Notes: a model not told the origin generated them from the sequence alone. Counted from the first letter of the stretch, positions 1-13,645 are shown. The stretch is 64,000 bases of DNA from Rhodococcus sp. IEGM 1409 (GCF_030056735.1 NZ_JASHKN010000002.1:310001-374000), one strand, 5' to 3'. Numbers and translations: made by a program.

Positions 1-24
1 CGTGAACGCGGCGAAATCGAGTGA

Positions 25-64
25 TTGTACAAAGGTTGTGATTTGTCTATCGCTTGTACAAATC
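25..64. promoter_or_regulatory. Putative operator region upstream of alkB
   Basis: Two copies of the 8-bp palindrome TTGTACAA start at 25 and 54. The second lies inside an inverted repeat, GATTTGT (40-46) and ACAAATC (58-64), separated by 11 bp. Such symmetry upstream of an alkane operon whose last gene is a TetR regulator suggests an operator for that regulator. The assignment is inference; the repeats themselves are seen directly. The region begins at the window edge, so the upstream promoter may be incomplete. Confidence 0.4.
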
Positions 65-135
65 AAATAGTACTGTCTACCTCGTAGTGAACTGACTCAC
101 AGTTGCCGAGTCGGTCCGAATCGAGGAGGCAGACC

Positions 136-1362
136 GTGTCGACGCACGTGAACTCGCAGACCGGACAGACGCTCCCACCGGAGCAGTGGCGTGACAAGAA
201 GAGGTATCTCTGGCTGCTCGGCCTGGTGCCGCCGACGGCGGTTTTCATCGCCGTCGGATTGGTCGCGTTGTTCAACAGTCTCGGATGGAATGCGGTCGCA
301 CCGGTCTGGTGGTGGATCGGGCCGCTGCTCGTCTACGTCCTGCTCCCGATCCTCGACATCTTTTTCGGCCCGGACGGCGAGAATCCACCGGACGAGGTGA
401 TGGAGCGTCTCGAGAACGACAAGTACTACCGGTACTGCACGTACATCTACATACCGTTCCAGTTGGCCAGCCTGGTCCTGGCCTGCTATCTCTGGTCGGC
501 GACCGACCTGTCGTGGCTCGGGATAGACGGAGGCCTGGGGCTGATCTCCAAGATCGGTTTGGCGATCAGTATCGGCTGCGTCGCGGGAATCGGGATCAAC
601 ACAGCGCACGAACTCGGTCACAAGAAGGACGATCTGGAGCGATGGTTGTCGAAGATCACTCTGGCACAGTCGTTTTACGGCCACTTCTACATCGAGCACA
701 ATCGCGGGCACCATGTACGTGTCGCCACGCCCGAGGATCCGGCGTCGTCTCGTTTCGGTGAGAGCTTCTGGACCTTCCTGCCGCGCAGCGTGTGGGGATC
801 TCTGCGCTCGTCGTGGTCCCTGGAGAAAGCCAGACTGGATCGACTGGGTAAGAAGCCGTGGACAATTCGCAATGACGTCCTGCATTCGTGGTTGATGTCT
901 GTTGTGCTCTTCGGTGTCCTCGTCGCCGTCTTCGGGCTTTCGGTGCTGCCGTTCCTGGTGCTGCAGGCCGTGTTCGGGTTCTGCCTGCTCGAAACGGTCA
1001 ACTACCTCGAGCACTACGGACTGAAGCGTCGTCGTTTGGACAGTGGGCGGTACGAGCGTGCTGCACCGGAGCACAGTTGGAACAGCGATCACATCTGCAC
1101 CAACATTTTCCTGTATCACCTCCAGCGTCACAGCGACCATCACGCCAACCCGACGCGTCGATATCAGACGCTACGAAGCATGGACGGTGCACCGAACCTG
1201 CCCAGTGGGTACGCGAGCATGATCATGCTCGCCTACGTTCCGCCGTTGTGGCGAAAAGTCATGGACCCCAAAGTTCTTGCCCATTACGGCGGAGACATCA
1301 CCCGAGTCAACGTGCAGCCGTCCAAGCGTGATCGCATCCTCGCTCGACACGGAGCAGCGTGA
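136..1362 (+). CDS. alkB: Alkane 1-monooxygenase AlkB
   Basis: Integral-membrane non-haem di-iron hydroxylase that oxidises the terminal carbon of n-alkanes to 1-alkanols using O2 and electrons from rubredoxin. About 408 aa, the family's usual size. Visible histidine boxes are HELGH (about 158-162), EHNRGHH (about 187-193), the NYLEHYGL signature and LQRHSDHH (from about 330). Hydrophobic segments near residues 22-47, 60-82 and 110-130 fit the six-helix fold. I chose GTG 136 because GAGGAGG lies 6 bp upstream; an in-frame TTG at 103 has no such site. It overlaps the first rubredoxin by one base (TGATG). The absence of a reductase gene makes it resemble the alkB2-type cluster described in R. 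erythropolis. Confidence 0.96.
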   Translation: MSTHVNSQTGQTLPPEQWRDKKRYLWLLGLVPPTAVFIAVGLVALFNSLGWNAVAPVWWWIGPLLVYVLLPILDIFFGPDGENPPDEVMERLENDKYYRYCTYIYIPFQLASLVLACYLWSATDLSWLGIDGGLGLISKIGLAISIGCVAGIGINTAHELGHKKDDLERWLSKITLAQSFYGHFYIEHNRGHHVRVATPEDPASSRFGESFWTFLPRSVWGSLRSSWSLEKARLDRLGKKPWTIRNDVLHSWLMSVVLFGVLVAVFGLSVLPFLVLQAVFGFCLLETVNYLEHYGLKRRRLDSGRYERAAPEHSWNSDHICTNIFLYHLQRHSDHHANPTRRYQTLRSMDGAPNLPSGYASMIMLAYVPPLWRKVMDPKVLAHYGGDITRVNVQPSKRDRILARHGAA

Positions 1363-1541
1363 TGAGCAGCTACCGATGCCCGGTGTGTGAATACGTCTAC
1401 GACGAGTCGAAGGGTGCACCACGAGAAGGGTTTCCGGCGGGAACACCGTGGGATGCCGTTCCGGACGACTGGTGCTGCCCGGACTGTGGCGTGAGGGAAA
1501 AGCTGGACTTCGATCCGATGCCGGCAACGGCGGGGGAGTGA
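1362..1541 (+). CDS. rubA: Rubredoxin, first of pair
   Basis: Small iron-sulfur electron carrier that feeds the alkane hydroxylase. 59 aa with the two rubredoxin knuckles CPVC near the N terminus and CPDC near residue 37, which bind one Fe with four cysteines. Translationally coupled to alkB by a one-base overlap. By position it corresponds to the rubA3-type (AlkG1-like) member of the Rhodococcus alkB2 cluster. As I recall, AlkG1-type rubredoxins did not replace Pseudomonas AlkG, so its physiological partner is less certain than that of the next gene. Confidence 0.93.
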   Translation: MSSYRCPVCEYVYDESKGAPREGFPAGTPWDAVPDDWCCPDCGVREKLDFDPMPATAGE

Positions 1542-1544
1542 ATC

Positions 1545-1727
1545 ATGAACGACTACAAGCTGTATCAGTGCGCGCAGTGCGGGTTCGAGTACGACGAGGC
1601 GCTCGGCTGGCCGGAGGACGGTATCGAACCGGGGACTCGCTGGGACGACATTCCCGAAGACTGGAGTTGCCCCGACTGTGGGGCGGCGAAGTGCGACTTC
1701 TTCATGGTGGAGGTCGAGCGACAGTGA
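1545..1727 (+). CDS. rubA: Rubredoxin, second of pair
   Basis: 60-aa rubredoxin with CAQC near residue 9 and CPDC near residue 42. It lies 3 bp downstream of the first rubredoxin, in the same operon. Its sequence ([20 protein letters not shown]) is close to AlkG2-type rubredoxins, the class able to deliver electrons to AlkB, and it corresponds by position to rubA4. No rubredoxin reductase gene follows, so reduction must come from a reductase encoded elsewhere. Confidence 0.93.
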   Translation: MNDYKLYQCAQCGFEYDEALGWPEDGIEPGTRWDDIPEDWSCPDCGAAKCDFFMVEVERQ

Positions 1728-1775
1728 GATGCGTCGGCGTCGAACGGACCTAGGTGCGGCGGTAATGTCGTCACC

Positions 1776-2402
1776 ATGACTTCGACGCCCACCCGCCTGC
1801 CGCAGAAAGAAGCGTCGCGACTGCTGCTGCGTACCTCGGTGCTCGATTCGATGCGTGAATTGTTGACCGAACGCGACTGGTCCGAGGTGACCTTGACGGT
1901 TCTGGCCAAGCATGCAGGTGTGAGCCGTCAGACGCTCTACAACGAGTTCGGTTCGAGGCAAGGGCTCGCCGAGGCGTACGCGCTTCGCCTCGCCGACGGC
2001 TTCGTCGACGCGGTGGACGAGGCCATGGTGGCGCACGAGGGGCGTGCAGTCGAGGCATTGATGGCGGGCTTCGGCTCGTTTTTCGCCTCCAGTGCCACCG
2101 ACCCGCTGGTGATCTCGCTGCTCACCGGAGAGGCCAAGCCGGACCTGCTTCGCCTGATCACCACCGACAGTGCGGTCATCATCGAACGGGCGTCGTCGAG
2201 CCTCGCGGAGAGTTTCCAGCGAGGGTGGATACAGGCGTCACCTGCTGATGCCGGGATCCTTGCGAGGGCAATTGCGCGCCTCGGGCTGAGCTACATTTCG
2301 ATGCCGCCGGAGTCCGGGGCTTCGGTGGCGGAGGATCTGGGTACTTTGCTCGGACCGTTCATCGATGTGGCGCGCGCGGGCCGGGCGGGAGAGGGCGTCT
2401 AA
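1776..2402 (+). CDS. TetR-family regulator of the alkane cluster (AlkU/AlkX type)
   Basis: 208-aa TetR repressor. The N-terminal helix-turn-helix (about 25-65) includes VTLTVLAKHAGVSRQTLYNE, the canonical TetR recognition region; the rest is the ligand-binding helical domain. It is the last gene of alkB-rubA-rubA-tetR. Related regulators at the same place in Dietzia and Rhodococcus repress alkB and respond to fatty acids, so that role is inferred here. The likely operator is the symmetric region upstream of alkB. The start is ATG 1776; there is no strong ribosome-binding site. Confidence 0.85.
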   Translation: MTSTPTRLPQKEASRLLLRTSVLDSMRELLTERDWSEVTLTVLAKHAGVSRQTLYNEFGSRQGLAEAYALRLADGFVDAVDEAMVAHEGRAVEALMAGFGSFFASSATDPLVISLLTGEAKPDLLRLITTDSAVIIERASSSLAESFQRGWIQASPADAGILARAIARLGLSYISMPPESGASVAEDLGTLLGPFIDVARAGRAGEGV

Positions 2403-2433
2403 CCGATAGCCTTGTGCACCGATAGGCTTGTGC
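2402..2433. repeat. 16-bp tandem duplication at tetR stop codon
   Basis: ACCGATAGCCTTGTGC at 2402-2417 is followed directly by ACCGATAGGCTTGTGC at 2418-2433 (15 of 16 identical). The first copy begins at the last base of the TAA stop codon. Confidence 0.9.
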
Positions 2434-2462
2434 AGAGTATGCACGTCAACCAGGAGAGGCAG

Positions 2463-3941
<1,479 letters not shown>

Positions 3942-3978
3942 CCCGGTGATTCATCGCTGAGGATGTAGTGCCCGCCGT

Positions 3979-4006
3979 CCCCCGGTCTGCGTAAGCAGGC
4001 CGGGGG
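3979..4006 (+). terminator. Hairpin between ahcY and tmk
   Basis: CCCCCGGTCTGC (3979-3990), loop GTAA, GCAGGCCGGGGG (3995-4006): a 12-bp stem with one T-G pair. No U-tract follows. The 3' arm supplies the purine-rich GGGGGA just before tmk, so it could attenuate or mask tmk translation as well as end ahcY transcripts. Confidence 0.6.
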
Positions 4007-4012
4007 ATAGGC

Positions 4013-4663
4013 TTGTCCGCCGTGGGAACACTGGTGGCATTGGAAGGCCTCGACGGAGCTGGAAAGCGGACGTTGATCGGCAAGGTGGAGGGTGAACTCC
4101 GCCGCGGCGGCACGTCGATCGCGACTCTGGATTTTCCGCGGTACGGAAAGTCGATCCACGCGGATCTGGCTGCCGAGGCGCTCAAAGGTTCACACGGAGA
4201 CCTGGCTGAGTCCGTGAACGCGATGGCAGTTCTGTTCGCCTTGGACCGCGCCGGTGCAGCGGATCAGATCTCGGAACTGTTGTCCGCCAACGACATTGTT
4301 CTGCTCGATCGCTACGTGGCGTCCAACGCTGCCTACAACGCGGCGCGAGTGCATCAGGGCGTGGACGGCGAGATGGTCGCTTGGGTCCGTGAGTTGGAGT
4401 TGGGCCGACTCGCTCTTCCCTCTCCCGATCTGCAGTTGTACCTCGACGTACCGGTGGCGCTCGCCGAGCAGCGCGCCCGCTCACGTGAGGCCGAGGACGC
4501 GTCGCGTCAGCTCGACGCCTACGAGCGTGACGGCGGCCTGCAGGCCCGAACCGGTGAGCTGTACACCCAGTTGGCAGCGACGGACTGGGTCTCACCCTGG
4601 TGGATCGTGGGGCCCGAGACGGAGCCGGCCGACCTGGCGCGCAGGCTCGCGGAATTCGCGTGA
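4013..4663 (+). CDS. tmk: Thymidylate kinase
   Basis: Phosphorylates dTMP to dTDP with ATP, supplying dTTP synthesis. 216 aa from TTG 4013. The P-loop is EGLDGAGKRT (residues about 11-20), DRYVASNAAYNAAR is the conserved DR(Y/H) region, and the LID is near the arginine-rich QRARSRE segment. TTG 4013 sits about 6 bp after GGGGGA, while GTG 4022 would give the shorter N terminus typical of mycobacterial Tmk; I cannot decide between them. It is followed by mtrA, the same order as Rv3247c-Rv3246c. Confidence 0.93.
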   Translation: MSAVGTLVALEGLDGAGKRTLIGKVEGELRRGGTSIATLDFPRYGKSIHADLAAEALKGSHGDLAESVNAMAVLFALDRAGAADQISELLSANDIVLLDRYVASNAAYNAARVHQGVDGEMVAWVRELELGRLALPSPDLQLYLDVPVALAEQRARSREAEDASRQLDAYERDGGLQARTGELYTQLAATDWVSPWWIVGPETEPADLARRLAEFA

Positions 4664-4779
4664 TCGGTCACGCTTGCAGCCGGGATTCGAACTTTCCGGC
4701 ACAGTAGAGGGAAAGACGCGGCACGCCGCACGGCCTCGTAACGGTCTGATTCATCGCTCCGAGATGCAACGATAGGGAT

Positions 4780-5457
4780 ATGAAACCAAGGATTCTGGTT
4801 GTCGACGACGACACGGCACTCGCCGAGATGCTCACGATCGTGCTGCGTGGTGAGGGTTTCGATCCCTACGTGGTAGGCGACGGAACCCTGGCGCTCGCGG
4901 CAGTGCGTGAGACTCGCCCCGATCTCGTCCTGCTCGATCTCATGCTTCCCGGAATGAACGGGATCGACGTATGCCGGGTTCTGCGTGCGGATTCCGGTGT
5001 GCCCATTGTGATGCTGACGGCCAAGACCGACACCGTCGACGTCGTGCTCGGCCTCGAATCCGGTGCGGACGACTACATCATGAAGCCGTTCAAGCCGAAG
5101 GAGTTGGTGGCGCGGGTGCGCGCTCGCCTGCGCCGCACCGAAGAGGAGCCGGCCGAGCTGCTGAGCATTGCCGACATCGTGATCGACGTTCCGGCACACA
5201 AGGTCAGCCGAGGCAGCGAGCAGATCTCGCTCACACCACTTGAATTCGACCTGCTGGTCGCATTGGCGCGCAAGCCGCGCCAGGTGTTCACCCGTGAAGT
5301 CCTTCTCGAGCAGGTGTGGGGATACCGCCACGCCGCCGACACCCGTCTGGTGAACGTGCACGTTCAGCGTTTGCGCGCCAAGGTCGAAACTGATCCCGAG
5401 AATCCCGAAGTGGTTCTGACGGTCAGGGGGGTCGGCTACAAGGCCGGACCGCCGTGA
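4780..5457 (+). CDS. mtrA: DNA-binding response regulator MtrA
   Basis: OmpR/PhoB-type response regulator of the MtrAB system, essential in M. tuberculosis and linked to cell division and envelope gene control. 225 aa: receiver domain at residues 1-120 with the acidic cluster DDD at 9-11, phospho-acceptor Asp53 in LLDLMLPG and the conserved Lys in MKPFKPKEL; winged-helix DNA-binding domain at about 128-225, ending VRGVGYKAG. Its last codons overlap mtrB by 4 bp (GTGA), so the kinase is co-translated. Confidence 0.97.
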   Translation: MKPRILVVDDDTALAEMLTIVLRGEGFDPYVVGDGTLALAAVRETRPDLVLLDLMLPGMNGIDVCRVLRADSGVPIVMLTAKTDTVDVVLGLESGADDYIMKPFKPKELVARVRARLRRTEEEPAELLSIADIVIDVPAHKVSRGSEQISLTPLEFDLLVALARKPRQVFTREVLLEQVWGYRHAADTRLVNVHVQRLRAKVETDPENPEVVLTVRGVGYKAGPP

Positions 5458-7193
5458 GCGGAGTTTCCAGATGGCGTCGTCGTCTCAACCGACGGTTGAC
5501 GCCATTTCTGCGGTGGTGTCACTCGATGAGCAACACCCTCGCGCACACGTGGCGACGCTCGCTCCAGTTGCGAGTGGTCGTCTCGACATTGACGTTGTCC
5601 CTGATCGTCATCGTCATTCTCGGTGTCGTGCTCACCAGCCAGATCACCGATCGCCTGCTGGAAACGAAGATCACCGCGGCGACCGAGGAAATGGACCGTG
5701 CCCGTGGCATCGTCGAAGACCAACTCGCGGGCGTCGACGATTCGACGGCGCTCAACATTCAATTGGAAAGCGCTGCGTCCGGACTGACGAGCCGTCGAAA
5801 CCAGACCTCGGGCCAAGCTTCCGGGTCTGCGGGCACCTTCGACCCGGTGCTGATCGTGCCAGGGGACGGGCCGCGCCAGCCGACCAGTTCGGGGCCGGTC
5901 GAGCAGATCCCGGACAACCTTCGCGAGTTCGTCAAGCGAGGCCAGATCAGCTACCAATTCGCGACGGTGTCCAACCCGAACGGTTACTCCGGTCCCGCGC
6001 TGATCATCGGCAGCCCCACCGCGTCGTCGATCTCGGGTCTCGAGCTGTACCTGATCTTCCCGCTCGCCAGCGAAGACCGGAGCCTGTCGCTTGTTCGAAG
6101 CACCCTGCTGATCGGTGGAGCAGTCCTGCTTGTGCTCCTCGCGGCGATTTCGCTGTTGGTTGCCAGGCAGGTCGTGCTTCCCATTCGATCGGCCTCACGA
6201 ATCGCGGTGCGTTTCGCAGACGGCCGACTCAAGGAGCGAATGCCGGTCCGCGGTGAGGACGACATGGCGCGTCTGGCCATGTCCTTCAACGAGATGGCCG
6301 AGAGTCTGTCCAAACAGATCACCCAGCTCGAGGAGTTCGGCAGTCTCCAGAAACGCTTCACGTCCGATGTCAGCCATGAACTCCGCACACCGCTGACCAC
6401 GGTCCGAATGGCCGCTGACCTGATTTACGACGGTAGTGAGAACCTCGACCCGATGCTGCGCCGGTCTTCGGAACTGCTTGTCGCCGAACTGGATAGGTTC
6501 GAAGGGCTCCTGGCGGACCTCCTCGAGATTTCTCGTCACGACGCCGGTGTCGCAGAACTGGCGTCCGAACAGCTCGACGTGCGGATGTGTGCGCGAGCGG
6601 CGGTCTCCACGGTTCGCCATCTCGCCCGCGAATCCGGCACCGAACTGATCGTGGACATGCCCGACGAGCCGGTCATGGCAGATGTGGACCCACGCCGCGT
6701 TGAGCGCATCCTGCGAAATCTCCTGGCCAACGCCATCGACCACGGTGAGGGGAAGCCGATTCTGCTTCGCCTTCGCGCTGACGAGCATGCCCTCGCCTTC
6801 ATCGTCCGCGACAGCGGCGTGGGGTTGCGGCCCGGCGAGGAGAAATTGGTCTTCAACCGGTTCTGGCGCTCGGACCCGTCCCGCGTACGCCGCAGCGGTG
6901 GCACGGGACTCGGCCTCGCGATCAGCGTCGAGGACGCGAATCTGCACGACGGCAAGCTCGAGGCCTGGGGCGAACCGGGAGTTGGCGCCTGCTTCCGGCT
7001 GACGCTCTCGCGTACCCGCGGCAAGAAAGTCGTGTCGAGTCCGTTGCCGCTCAAGCCCACAACCACCAAATTCGTGCGGTCGCCGAGCGAAGCCGACATC
7101 GTCGCCGATACCGTCGGCGAGGTCACGTCATCCCTGCCGATTCCGCGCGATCCGGACTCACGGAACGAGTCCAACGGTGGGGATCGATCATGA
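5454..7193 (+). CDS. mtrB: Sensor histidine kinase MtrB
   Basis: Membrane kinase that phosphorylates MtrA. 579 aa: first transmembrane helix about 43-64, an extracytoplasmic sensor of roughly 150 residues, second helix about 215-237, HAMP linker about 238-290, HisKA with phospho-acceptor His308 in [11 protein letters not shown], and a HATPase domain with N box ([13 protein letters not shown]), G1 (DSGVGL) and G2 (GGTGLGLAI). GTG start inside the mtrA stop (GTGA); it ends in a four-base overlap with lpqB, so all three form one operon. Confidence 0.97.
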   Translation: MSGVSRWRRRLNRRLTPFLRWCHSMSNTLAHTWRRSLQLRVVVSTLTLSLIVIVILGVVLTSQITDRLLETKITAATEEMDRARGIVEDQLAGVDDSTALNIQLESAASGLTSRRNQTSGQASGSAGTFDPVLIVPGDGPRQPTSSGPVEQIPDNLREFVKRGQISYQFATVSNPNGYSGPALIIGSPTASSISGLELYLIFPLASEDRSLSLVRSTLLIGGAVLLVLLAAISLLVARQVVLPIRSASRIAVRFADGRLKERMPVRGEDDMARLAMSFNEMAESLSKQITQLEEFGSLQKRFTSDVSHELRTPLTTVRMAADLIYDGSENLDPMLRRSSELLVAELDRFEGLLADLLEISRHDAGVAELASEQLDVRMCARAAVSTVRHLARESGTELIVDMPDEPVMADVDPRRVERILRNLLANAIDHGEGKPILLRLRADEHALAFIVRDSGVGLRPGEEKLVFNRFWRSDPSRVRRSGGTGLGLAISVEDANLHDGKLEAWGEPGVGACFRLTLSRTRGKKVVSSPLPLKPTTTKFVRSPSEADIVADTVGEVTSSLPIPRDPDSRNESNGGDRS

Positions 7194-8968
7194 TCGGAAA
7201 CCGCCGTCGTCTGGGACTTCTTGCAACAACGCTCAGTGTGCTGTTGCTGACCGGTGCGTGCGCGAGTTTGCCGGAGTCCTCGTCACCGCAGGCAATCGGA
7301 ACTCTGGCAACAGCCGTGCCCGGAACGTCGGTCGAATCGCCGGCCTCGGGGCGAGAGCCGGACCTACTGGTACGCGACTTCGTCAAGGCGAGTACCGATC
7401 CGTCCAACCGGCATGCCGCAGCACGTCAGTACCTCACCAAGGACGCGTCGGCGCGCTGGGACGATGCTGCCAGTGCAGTCATCGTCGACAAGATCGACAC
7501 CCTGTCGGCTTCGCGAACCAGTTCCGAAGCGGTGTACACGATTCGTGTGAACAAAGTCGGTCGCCTCGACCCGGGCGGGCTGTACGTCCCCGAAGAGGGC
7601 AGCTTCGAAGCGAAGATGACGCTGACGTTGACCGACGGCGAATGGCGGATCAGTGACCTGCCTCCTGGTGTGATCATGGAGCGCCCCCAGTTCCTCGGCG
7701 CCTATCAGCGGAAATCGTTGTTCTTCCTCGACCCGACGAGTCAGACGGTTGTCCCCGATCTTCGCTGGATCTCCGGTGGGCAGGACCAGGTGGCGGCTCA
7801 GTTGATCGGTCTGATGATCGACGGACCGAAGGCAGCGCTCGCGCCGGCTGTACGAAACGAACTCGGCAATGGTGTGTCGGTGATCGGTCCGATCACCAAG
7901 GCCGACGGCAAGCCTGGACAGGTCGGTGTCGGTCTCGGTGGCGTGCGCATCAACTTCCGCCTCGACAACCCGATGGATGCTGCGACTCGCGGTTTGTTTG
8001 CAGCGCAGGTCATTTGGACGCTGGCCAATGCAGACGTCGCGGGACCGTACGTTCTGCAGATCGACGGCGAACCGCTGGACGCCGCTCATGCGGACGGCTG
8101 GACCACCGCTGACGTTGCATCCACCAATCCGCTGGCCACCACGAGTGCGACCGTCGGACTGCACGCCTTGCGCAACGGCTCACTGGTGAGCGTCACCGAG
8201 CAGGAGGCGGCTCCGGTGCCCGGCTTCGCGGGCAACGCGAGCAACCTCACGGCGGCTGCACTCTCCCGCGACGGGAAGCTGGTCGCAGCCGTCTCGGACA
8301 CCGCTCGTCCCGATCCAGGCACAAGGTTTGCACTCTCACTCGGGACATACGGCGAAGGTGCCGTTCCGGTACTCGAAGGCAGCGCCATCACTCGACCGTC
8401 GTGGGAGCTGGACAACAACGCGGTCTGGGCGGCGGTGAACGGTAATACCGTCGTTCGGGTCGTCCGTGAACCCGGGACGGGTCGAGTGTCGGTCACCAAT
8501 GTCGACGTCGGGGCCCTGACGTCGGTCGGTTCCACGATCTCGGAACTGCGTCTCTCTCGCGACGGCGTGCGAGCCGCGATGATCATCGACGGCAAGGTCT
8601 ACCTGGCCGTGGTCGTGCGCACAGCCAGCGGGGTCTACGCCCTGACGAGTCCGCGCGCGGTGGCCTCGGGCTTGGGCAGTACGGCACTCTCGCTCGACTG
8701 GAGCAACAGCGACACCATCGTGATCGCGCGTAGTGGAGCCGACATACCGGTCGTCCAGGTCGCGATCGACGGTTCCCGAATGGACGCGCTACCGAGTGGA
8801 AACCTGACCGCTCCCGTCACCTCCGTGGATGCGTCGCCGACCACCGAGTACGTCGCCGACGCGCGTGCGGTGTTCCAACTGAACAACAACGATCCCGCCG
8901 GCGATCGTCGTTGGCGTGAAGTGACAGTGCTGACCGGGCAGAAAGCGATTCCGGTTCTACCTGGCTGA
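7190..8968 (+). CDS. lpqB: Lipoprotein LpqB, MtrAB accessory
   Basis: Predicted lipoprotein that in mycobacteria interacts with the MtrB sensor domain and modulates MtrA activity. 592 aa: signal peptide with lipobox LTGAC, lipidated Cys at residue 24; a GerMN-like domain around 190-320; C-terminal WD/beta-propeller-like region from about 340. ATG overlaps the mtrB stop (ATGA). Located on the outer face of the membrane. Third gene of mtrA-mtrB-lpqB. Confidence 0.95.
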   Translation: MIGNRRRLGLLATTLSVLLLTGACASLPESSSPQAIGTLATAVPGTSVESPASGREPDLLVRDFVKASTDPSNRHAAARQYLTKDASARWDDAASAVIVDKIDTLSASRTSSEAVYTIRVNKVGRLDPGGLYVPEEGSFEAKMTLTLTDGEWRISDLPPGVIMERPQFLGAYQRKSLFFLDPTSQTVVPDLRWISGGQDQVAAQLIGLMIDGPKAALAPAVRNELGNGVSVIGPITKADGKPGQVGVGLGGVRINFRLDNPMDAATRGLFAAQVIWTLANADVAGPYVLQIDGEPLDAAHADGWTTADVASTNPLATTSATVGLHALRNGSLVSVTEQEAAPVPGFAGNASNLTAAALSRDGKLVAAVSDTARPDPGTRFALSLGTYGEGAVPVLEGSAITRPSWELDNNAVWAAVNGNTVVRVVREPGTGRVSVTNVDVGALTSVGSTISELRLSRDGVRAAMIIDGKVYLAVVVRTASGVYALTSPRAVASGLGSTALSLDWSNSDTIVIARSGADIPVVQVAIDGSRMDALPSGNLTAPVTSVDASPTTEYVADARAVFQLNNNDPAGDRRWREVTVLTGQKAIPVLPG

Positions 8969-8969
8969 C

Positions 8970-9005
8970 ATGTCGATGTTCTCGTTCATGTCGGTACTCT
9001 CATTC
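8970..9005. repeat. 18-bp imperfect tandem duplication after lpqB stop
   Basis: ATGTCGATGTTCTCGTTC (8970-8987) is followed by ATGTCGGTACTCTCATTC (8988-9005), 14 of 18 identical, with a third partial ATGATTCGG after it. It starts 2 bp after the lpqB stop codon. Confidence 0.75.
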
Positions 9006-9016
9006 ATGATTCGGCC

Positions 9017-9730
9017 ATGGGGGACAAGAAATTCGGTGCCGGTCTGCTCGATCTGTTGTTGCCACGCGAGTGTGGTGGGTGTGGCCGCACGGGGACTCTG
9101 TGGTGTCGTGAGTGCGCGGAACTGCTGCGCGACCATCCGGTTCAACTGAGTCCGCGCGTAGATCCGGGCGTGCCGGTGTGGGCGCTCGGCCGCTACGACG
9201 GCCCCAGGCGTCGCAGTGTGATCGAGATGAAGGAACGCGGTCGCCGGGACCTCACGATGCCTCTGGGGACAGCTGTGGCCGGTGCATTGGCCATGCTGGA
9301 ACGGTGGGGCGAGCTCGGTTGCGGGAATCGGGCACCGATCTTTCTGGTTCCGGCTCCCACGCGCGCCCGGGCGGCGCGATCTCGAGGGGGTGATCCGGTT
9401 CGCCGGATAGCCGAGAGTGTGCGCGAGAAGCAGAGAGTCGAAGTGCGGGAAACCGGTTCTGTCGAGGGTCGTCCGATACGAGTCTGTCCGATTCTCCGGA
9501 TGACGCGGGGCGTACGTGACTCGGTCGGACTGTCCGCGGCCGACCGGGTGACCAATGTGAACGGTCATGTGTCTCTCGACACCACTGCGATCTCTTCCAT
9601 TGTGGGGGACGGCGACATCGTCCTGCTCGACGACGTCCTGACGACGGGAGCAACTGCGGCAGAGTCGGTTCGGGCTCTCTCGCTCAGTGGGATTCGGACA
9701 ACTGTCGTGCTCGTACTTGCAGGGGCTTAG
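9017..9730 (+). CDS. ComF-like phosphoribosyltransferase
   Basis: 237-aa ComF/GntX-family protein. The N terminus carries a zinc-finger-like CGGCGRTGTLWCREC (about 19-33) and the C terminus the PRPP-binding motif VLLDDVLTTGATAAES (about 201-216). ComF homologues are associated with DNA uptake in naturally competent bacteria, but most actinobacterial members have no proven role, so no function is assigned. It matches Rv3242c by position between lpqB and hpf. ATG 9017 lacks a strong ribosome-binding site. Confidence 0.85.
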   Translation: MGDKKFGAGLLDLLLPRECGGCGRTGTLWCRECAELLRDHPVQLSPRVDPGVPVWALGRYDGPRRRSVIEMKERGRRDLTMPLGTAVAGALAMLERWGELGCGNRAPIFLVPAPTRARAARSRGGDPVRRIAESVREKQRVEVRETGSVEGRPIRVCPILRMTRGVRDSVGLSAADRVTNVNGHVSLDTTAISSIVGDGDIVLLDDVLTTGATAAESVRALSLSGIRTTVVLVLAGA

Positions 9731-9742
9731 ATGAATTTCGTT

Positions 9743-9766
9743 GGAACAGTGGCACTCGCGCGCGTT
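9743..9766 (+). promoter_or_regulatory. Possible ECF-type promoter of hpf
   Basis: GGAAC (9743-9747) and GTT (9764-9766) are separated by 16 bp, resembling GGAA(C/T)...GTT promoters of stress ECF sigma factors (SigE/SigH class). It lies 140 bp upstream of the hpf GTG. The spacing is shorter than in the sigH promoter at 25096, so this is tentative. I see no other promoter in the 175-bp gap. Confidence 0.3.
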
Positions 9767-9905
9767 ACGTACTAGCGTCGGCGGCACACCCGAAAATACT
9801 GGTAGGAGGTGGTACTTCGATACTGGTGCCGGGCGGATCCCCTCTCGGTACTTGCAGAATTTGCCGCCGCCCACCGTGGGGCGGGGCCGTAATTGGGAGG
9901 TACGA

Positions 9906-10586
9906 GTGACGACCCCTTCGCAAGCCTCGTTTTTCATCGAGGACGCCACCATCGAGCGTTCCGAGAATGCCGCAGCTCCGAGATCCGACGTCGTAGTCAA
10001 GGGACGAAATGTCGAGATCCCCGATCACTTCCGAATCTACGTTTCGGAAAAGCTGGCGCGACTCGAACACTTCGACCCCTCCATATTCCACTTCGACGTG
10101 GAACTCCAACATGAACGCAACCGACGACAGGCCAAGAGTTGCCAGCGCGTCGAGATCACCGCTCGAGGTAAAGGCCCGGTGGCCCGAGCCGAAGCGTCCG
10201 CAGACAGCTTCTACGCCGCCTTCGAATCGGTGATCGACAAGCTCGAGAGTCGCCTCCGTCGAACCAAGGACCGCAAGAAGGTCCATTACGGTGACAAGCG
10301 ACCGGTGTCCGTCGCGGAGGCAACCGCCTCTCTCGTCGACGCAGACTCACTCGGAGTCACACCGGACATCTCGCTGAACGGTCAAGAGCCGGACGAGTAC
10401 GACGGCCCGGGACGCGTGGTCCGCACGAAGGATCACCCGGCCGAGCCGATGACCATCGACGACGCTCTCTACGAGATGGAACTGGTCGGACACGACTTCT
10501 TTCTCTTCCATGACAAGGAGTCGGACAAGCCGTCCGTCGTCTACCGTCGTCACGCTTTCGACTACGGATTGATCCGCCTGACATGA
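9906..10586 (+). CDS. hpf: Ribosome hibernation promoting factor, long form
   Basis: Binds the small subunit and promotes dimerisation or dormancy of 70S ribosomes under stress. 226 aa: the N-terminal HPF/RaiA domain (about 25-125) begins VVVKGRNVEIPDHFRIYVSEK and contains the basic ERNRRQAKSCQRVEI stretch; a variable linker; and the C-terminal dimerisation domain (about 170-226) ending HAFDYGLIRLT. GTG 9906 is chosen for GGGAGG five bases upstream; upstream in-frame codons would add 55 non-conserved residues. Corresponds to Rv3241c. A terminator hairpin follows. Confidence 0.92.
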   Translation: MTTPSQASFFIEDATIERSENAAAPRSDVVVKGRNVEIPDHFRIYVSEKLARLEHFDPSIFHFDVELQHERNRRQAKSCQRVEITARGKGPVARAEASADSFYAAFESVIDKLESRLRRTKDRKKVHYGDKRPVSVAEATASLVDADSLGVTPDISLNGQEPDEYDGPGRVVRTKDHPAEPMTIDDALYEMELVGHDFFLFHDKESDKPSVVYRRHAFDYGLIRLT

Positions 10587-10636
10587 CCCAATCGGTGGTG
10601 GGTTTGCTCGCTCGCCGCCGGTAGCGCCTACCATGG

Positions 10637-10672
10637 AATCCGGCCGGAGTTTTCGGACCCCGGCCGGATTTT
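10637..10672 (+). terminator. Intrinsic terminator after hpf
   Basis: AATCCGGCCGG (10637-10647) pairs with CCGGCCGGATT (10660-10670), an 11-bp perfect stem with a 12-nt loop. TTTT follows at 10669-10672. It separates hpf from secA1. Confidence 0.8.
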
Positions 10673-10717
10673 CAGTGTGTGACCCCCTGTCGCCGAAGAT
10701 TGAGGACGAAGAAGACT

Positions 10718-13556
<2,839 letters not shown>

Positions 13557-13561
<5 letters not shown>

Positions 13562-13586
13562 GGTTCAGCGCAGGCTGAGGTTTCAG
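13557..13586. repeat. Imperfect 17-bp tandem duplication at secA stop
   Basis: GCTGAGGTTCAG (13557-13568) recurs as GCTGAGGTTTCAG (13574-13586) with a period of 17 bp. The first copy contains the secA TGA stop (13559-13561). Confidence 0.65.
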
Positions 13587-13600
13587 AGATAGTGCTCGGA

Positions 13601-13645
13601 AGGCTGGACGGTCACACCACGTGTAGTGCGGTGACCGTCCAGCCT
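13601..13645. terminator. Bidirectional terminator between secA and the Rv3235-like gene
   Basis: A 15-bp perfect inverted repeat: AGGCTGGACGGTCAC (13601-13615) and GTGACCGTCCAGCCT (13631-13645), loop 15 nt. The 5' arm contains the stop codon of the minus-strand gene, so the hairpin lies partly inside its coding end. Suitable for ending both convergent transcripts. Confidence 0.8.
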
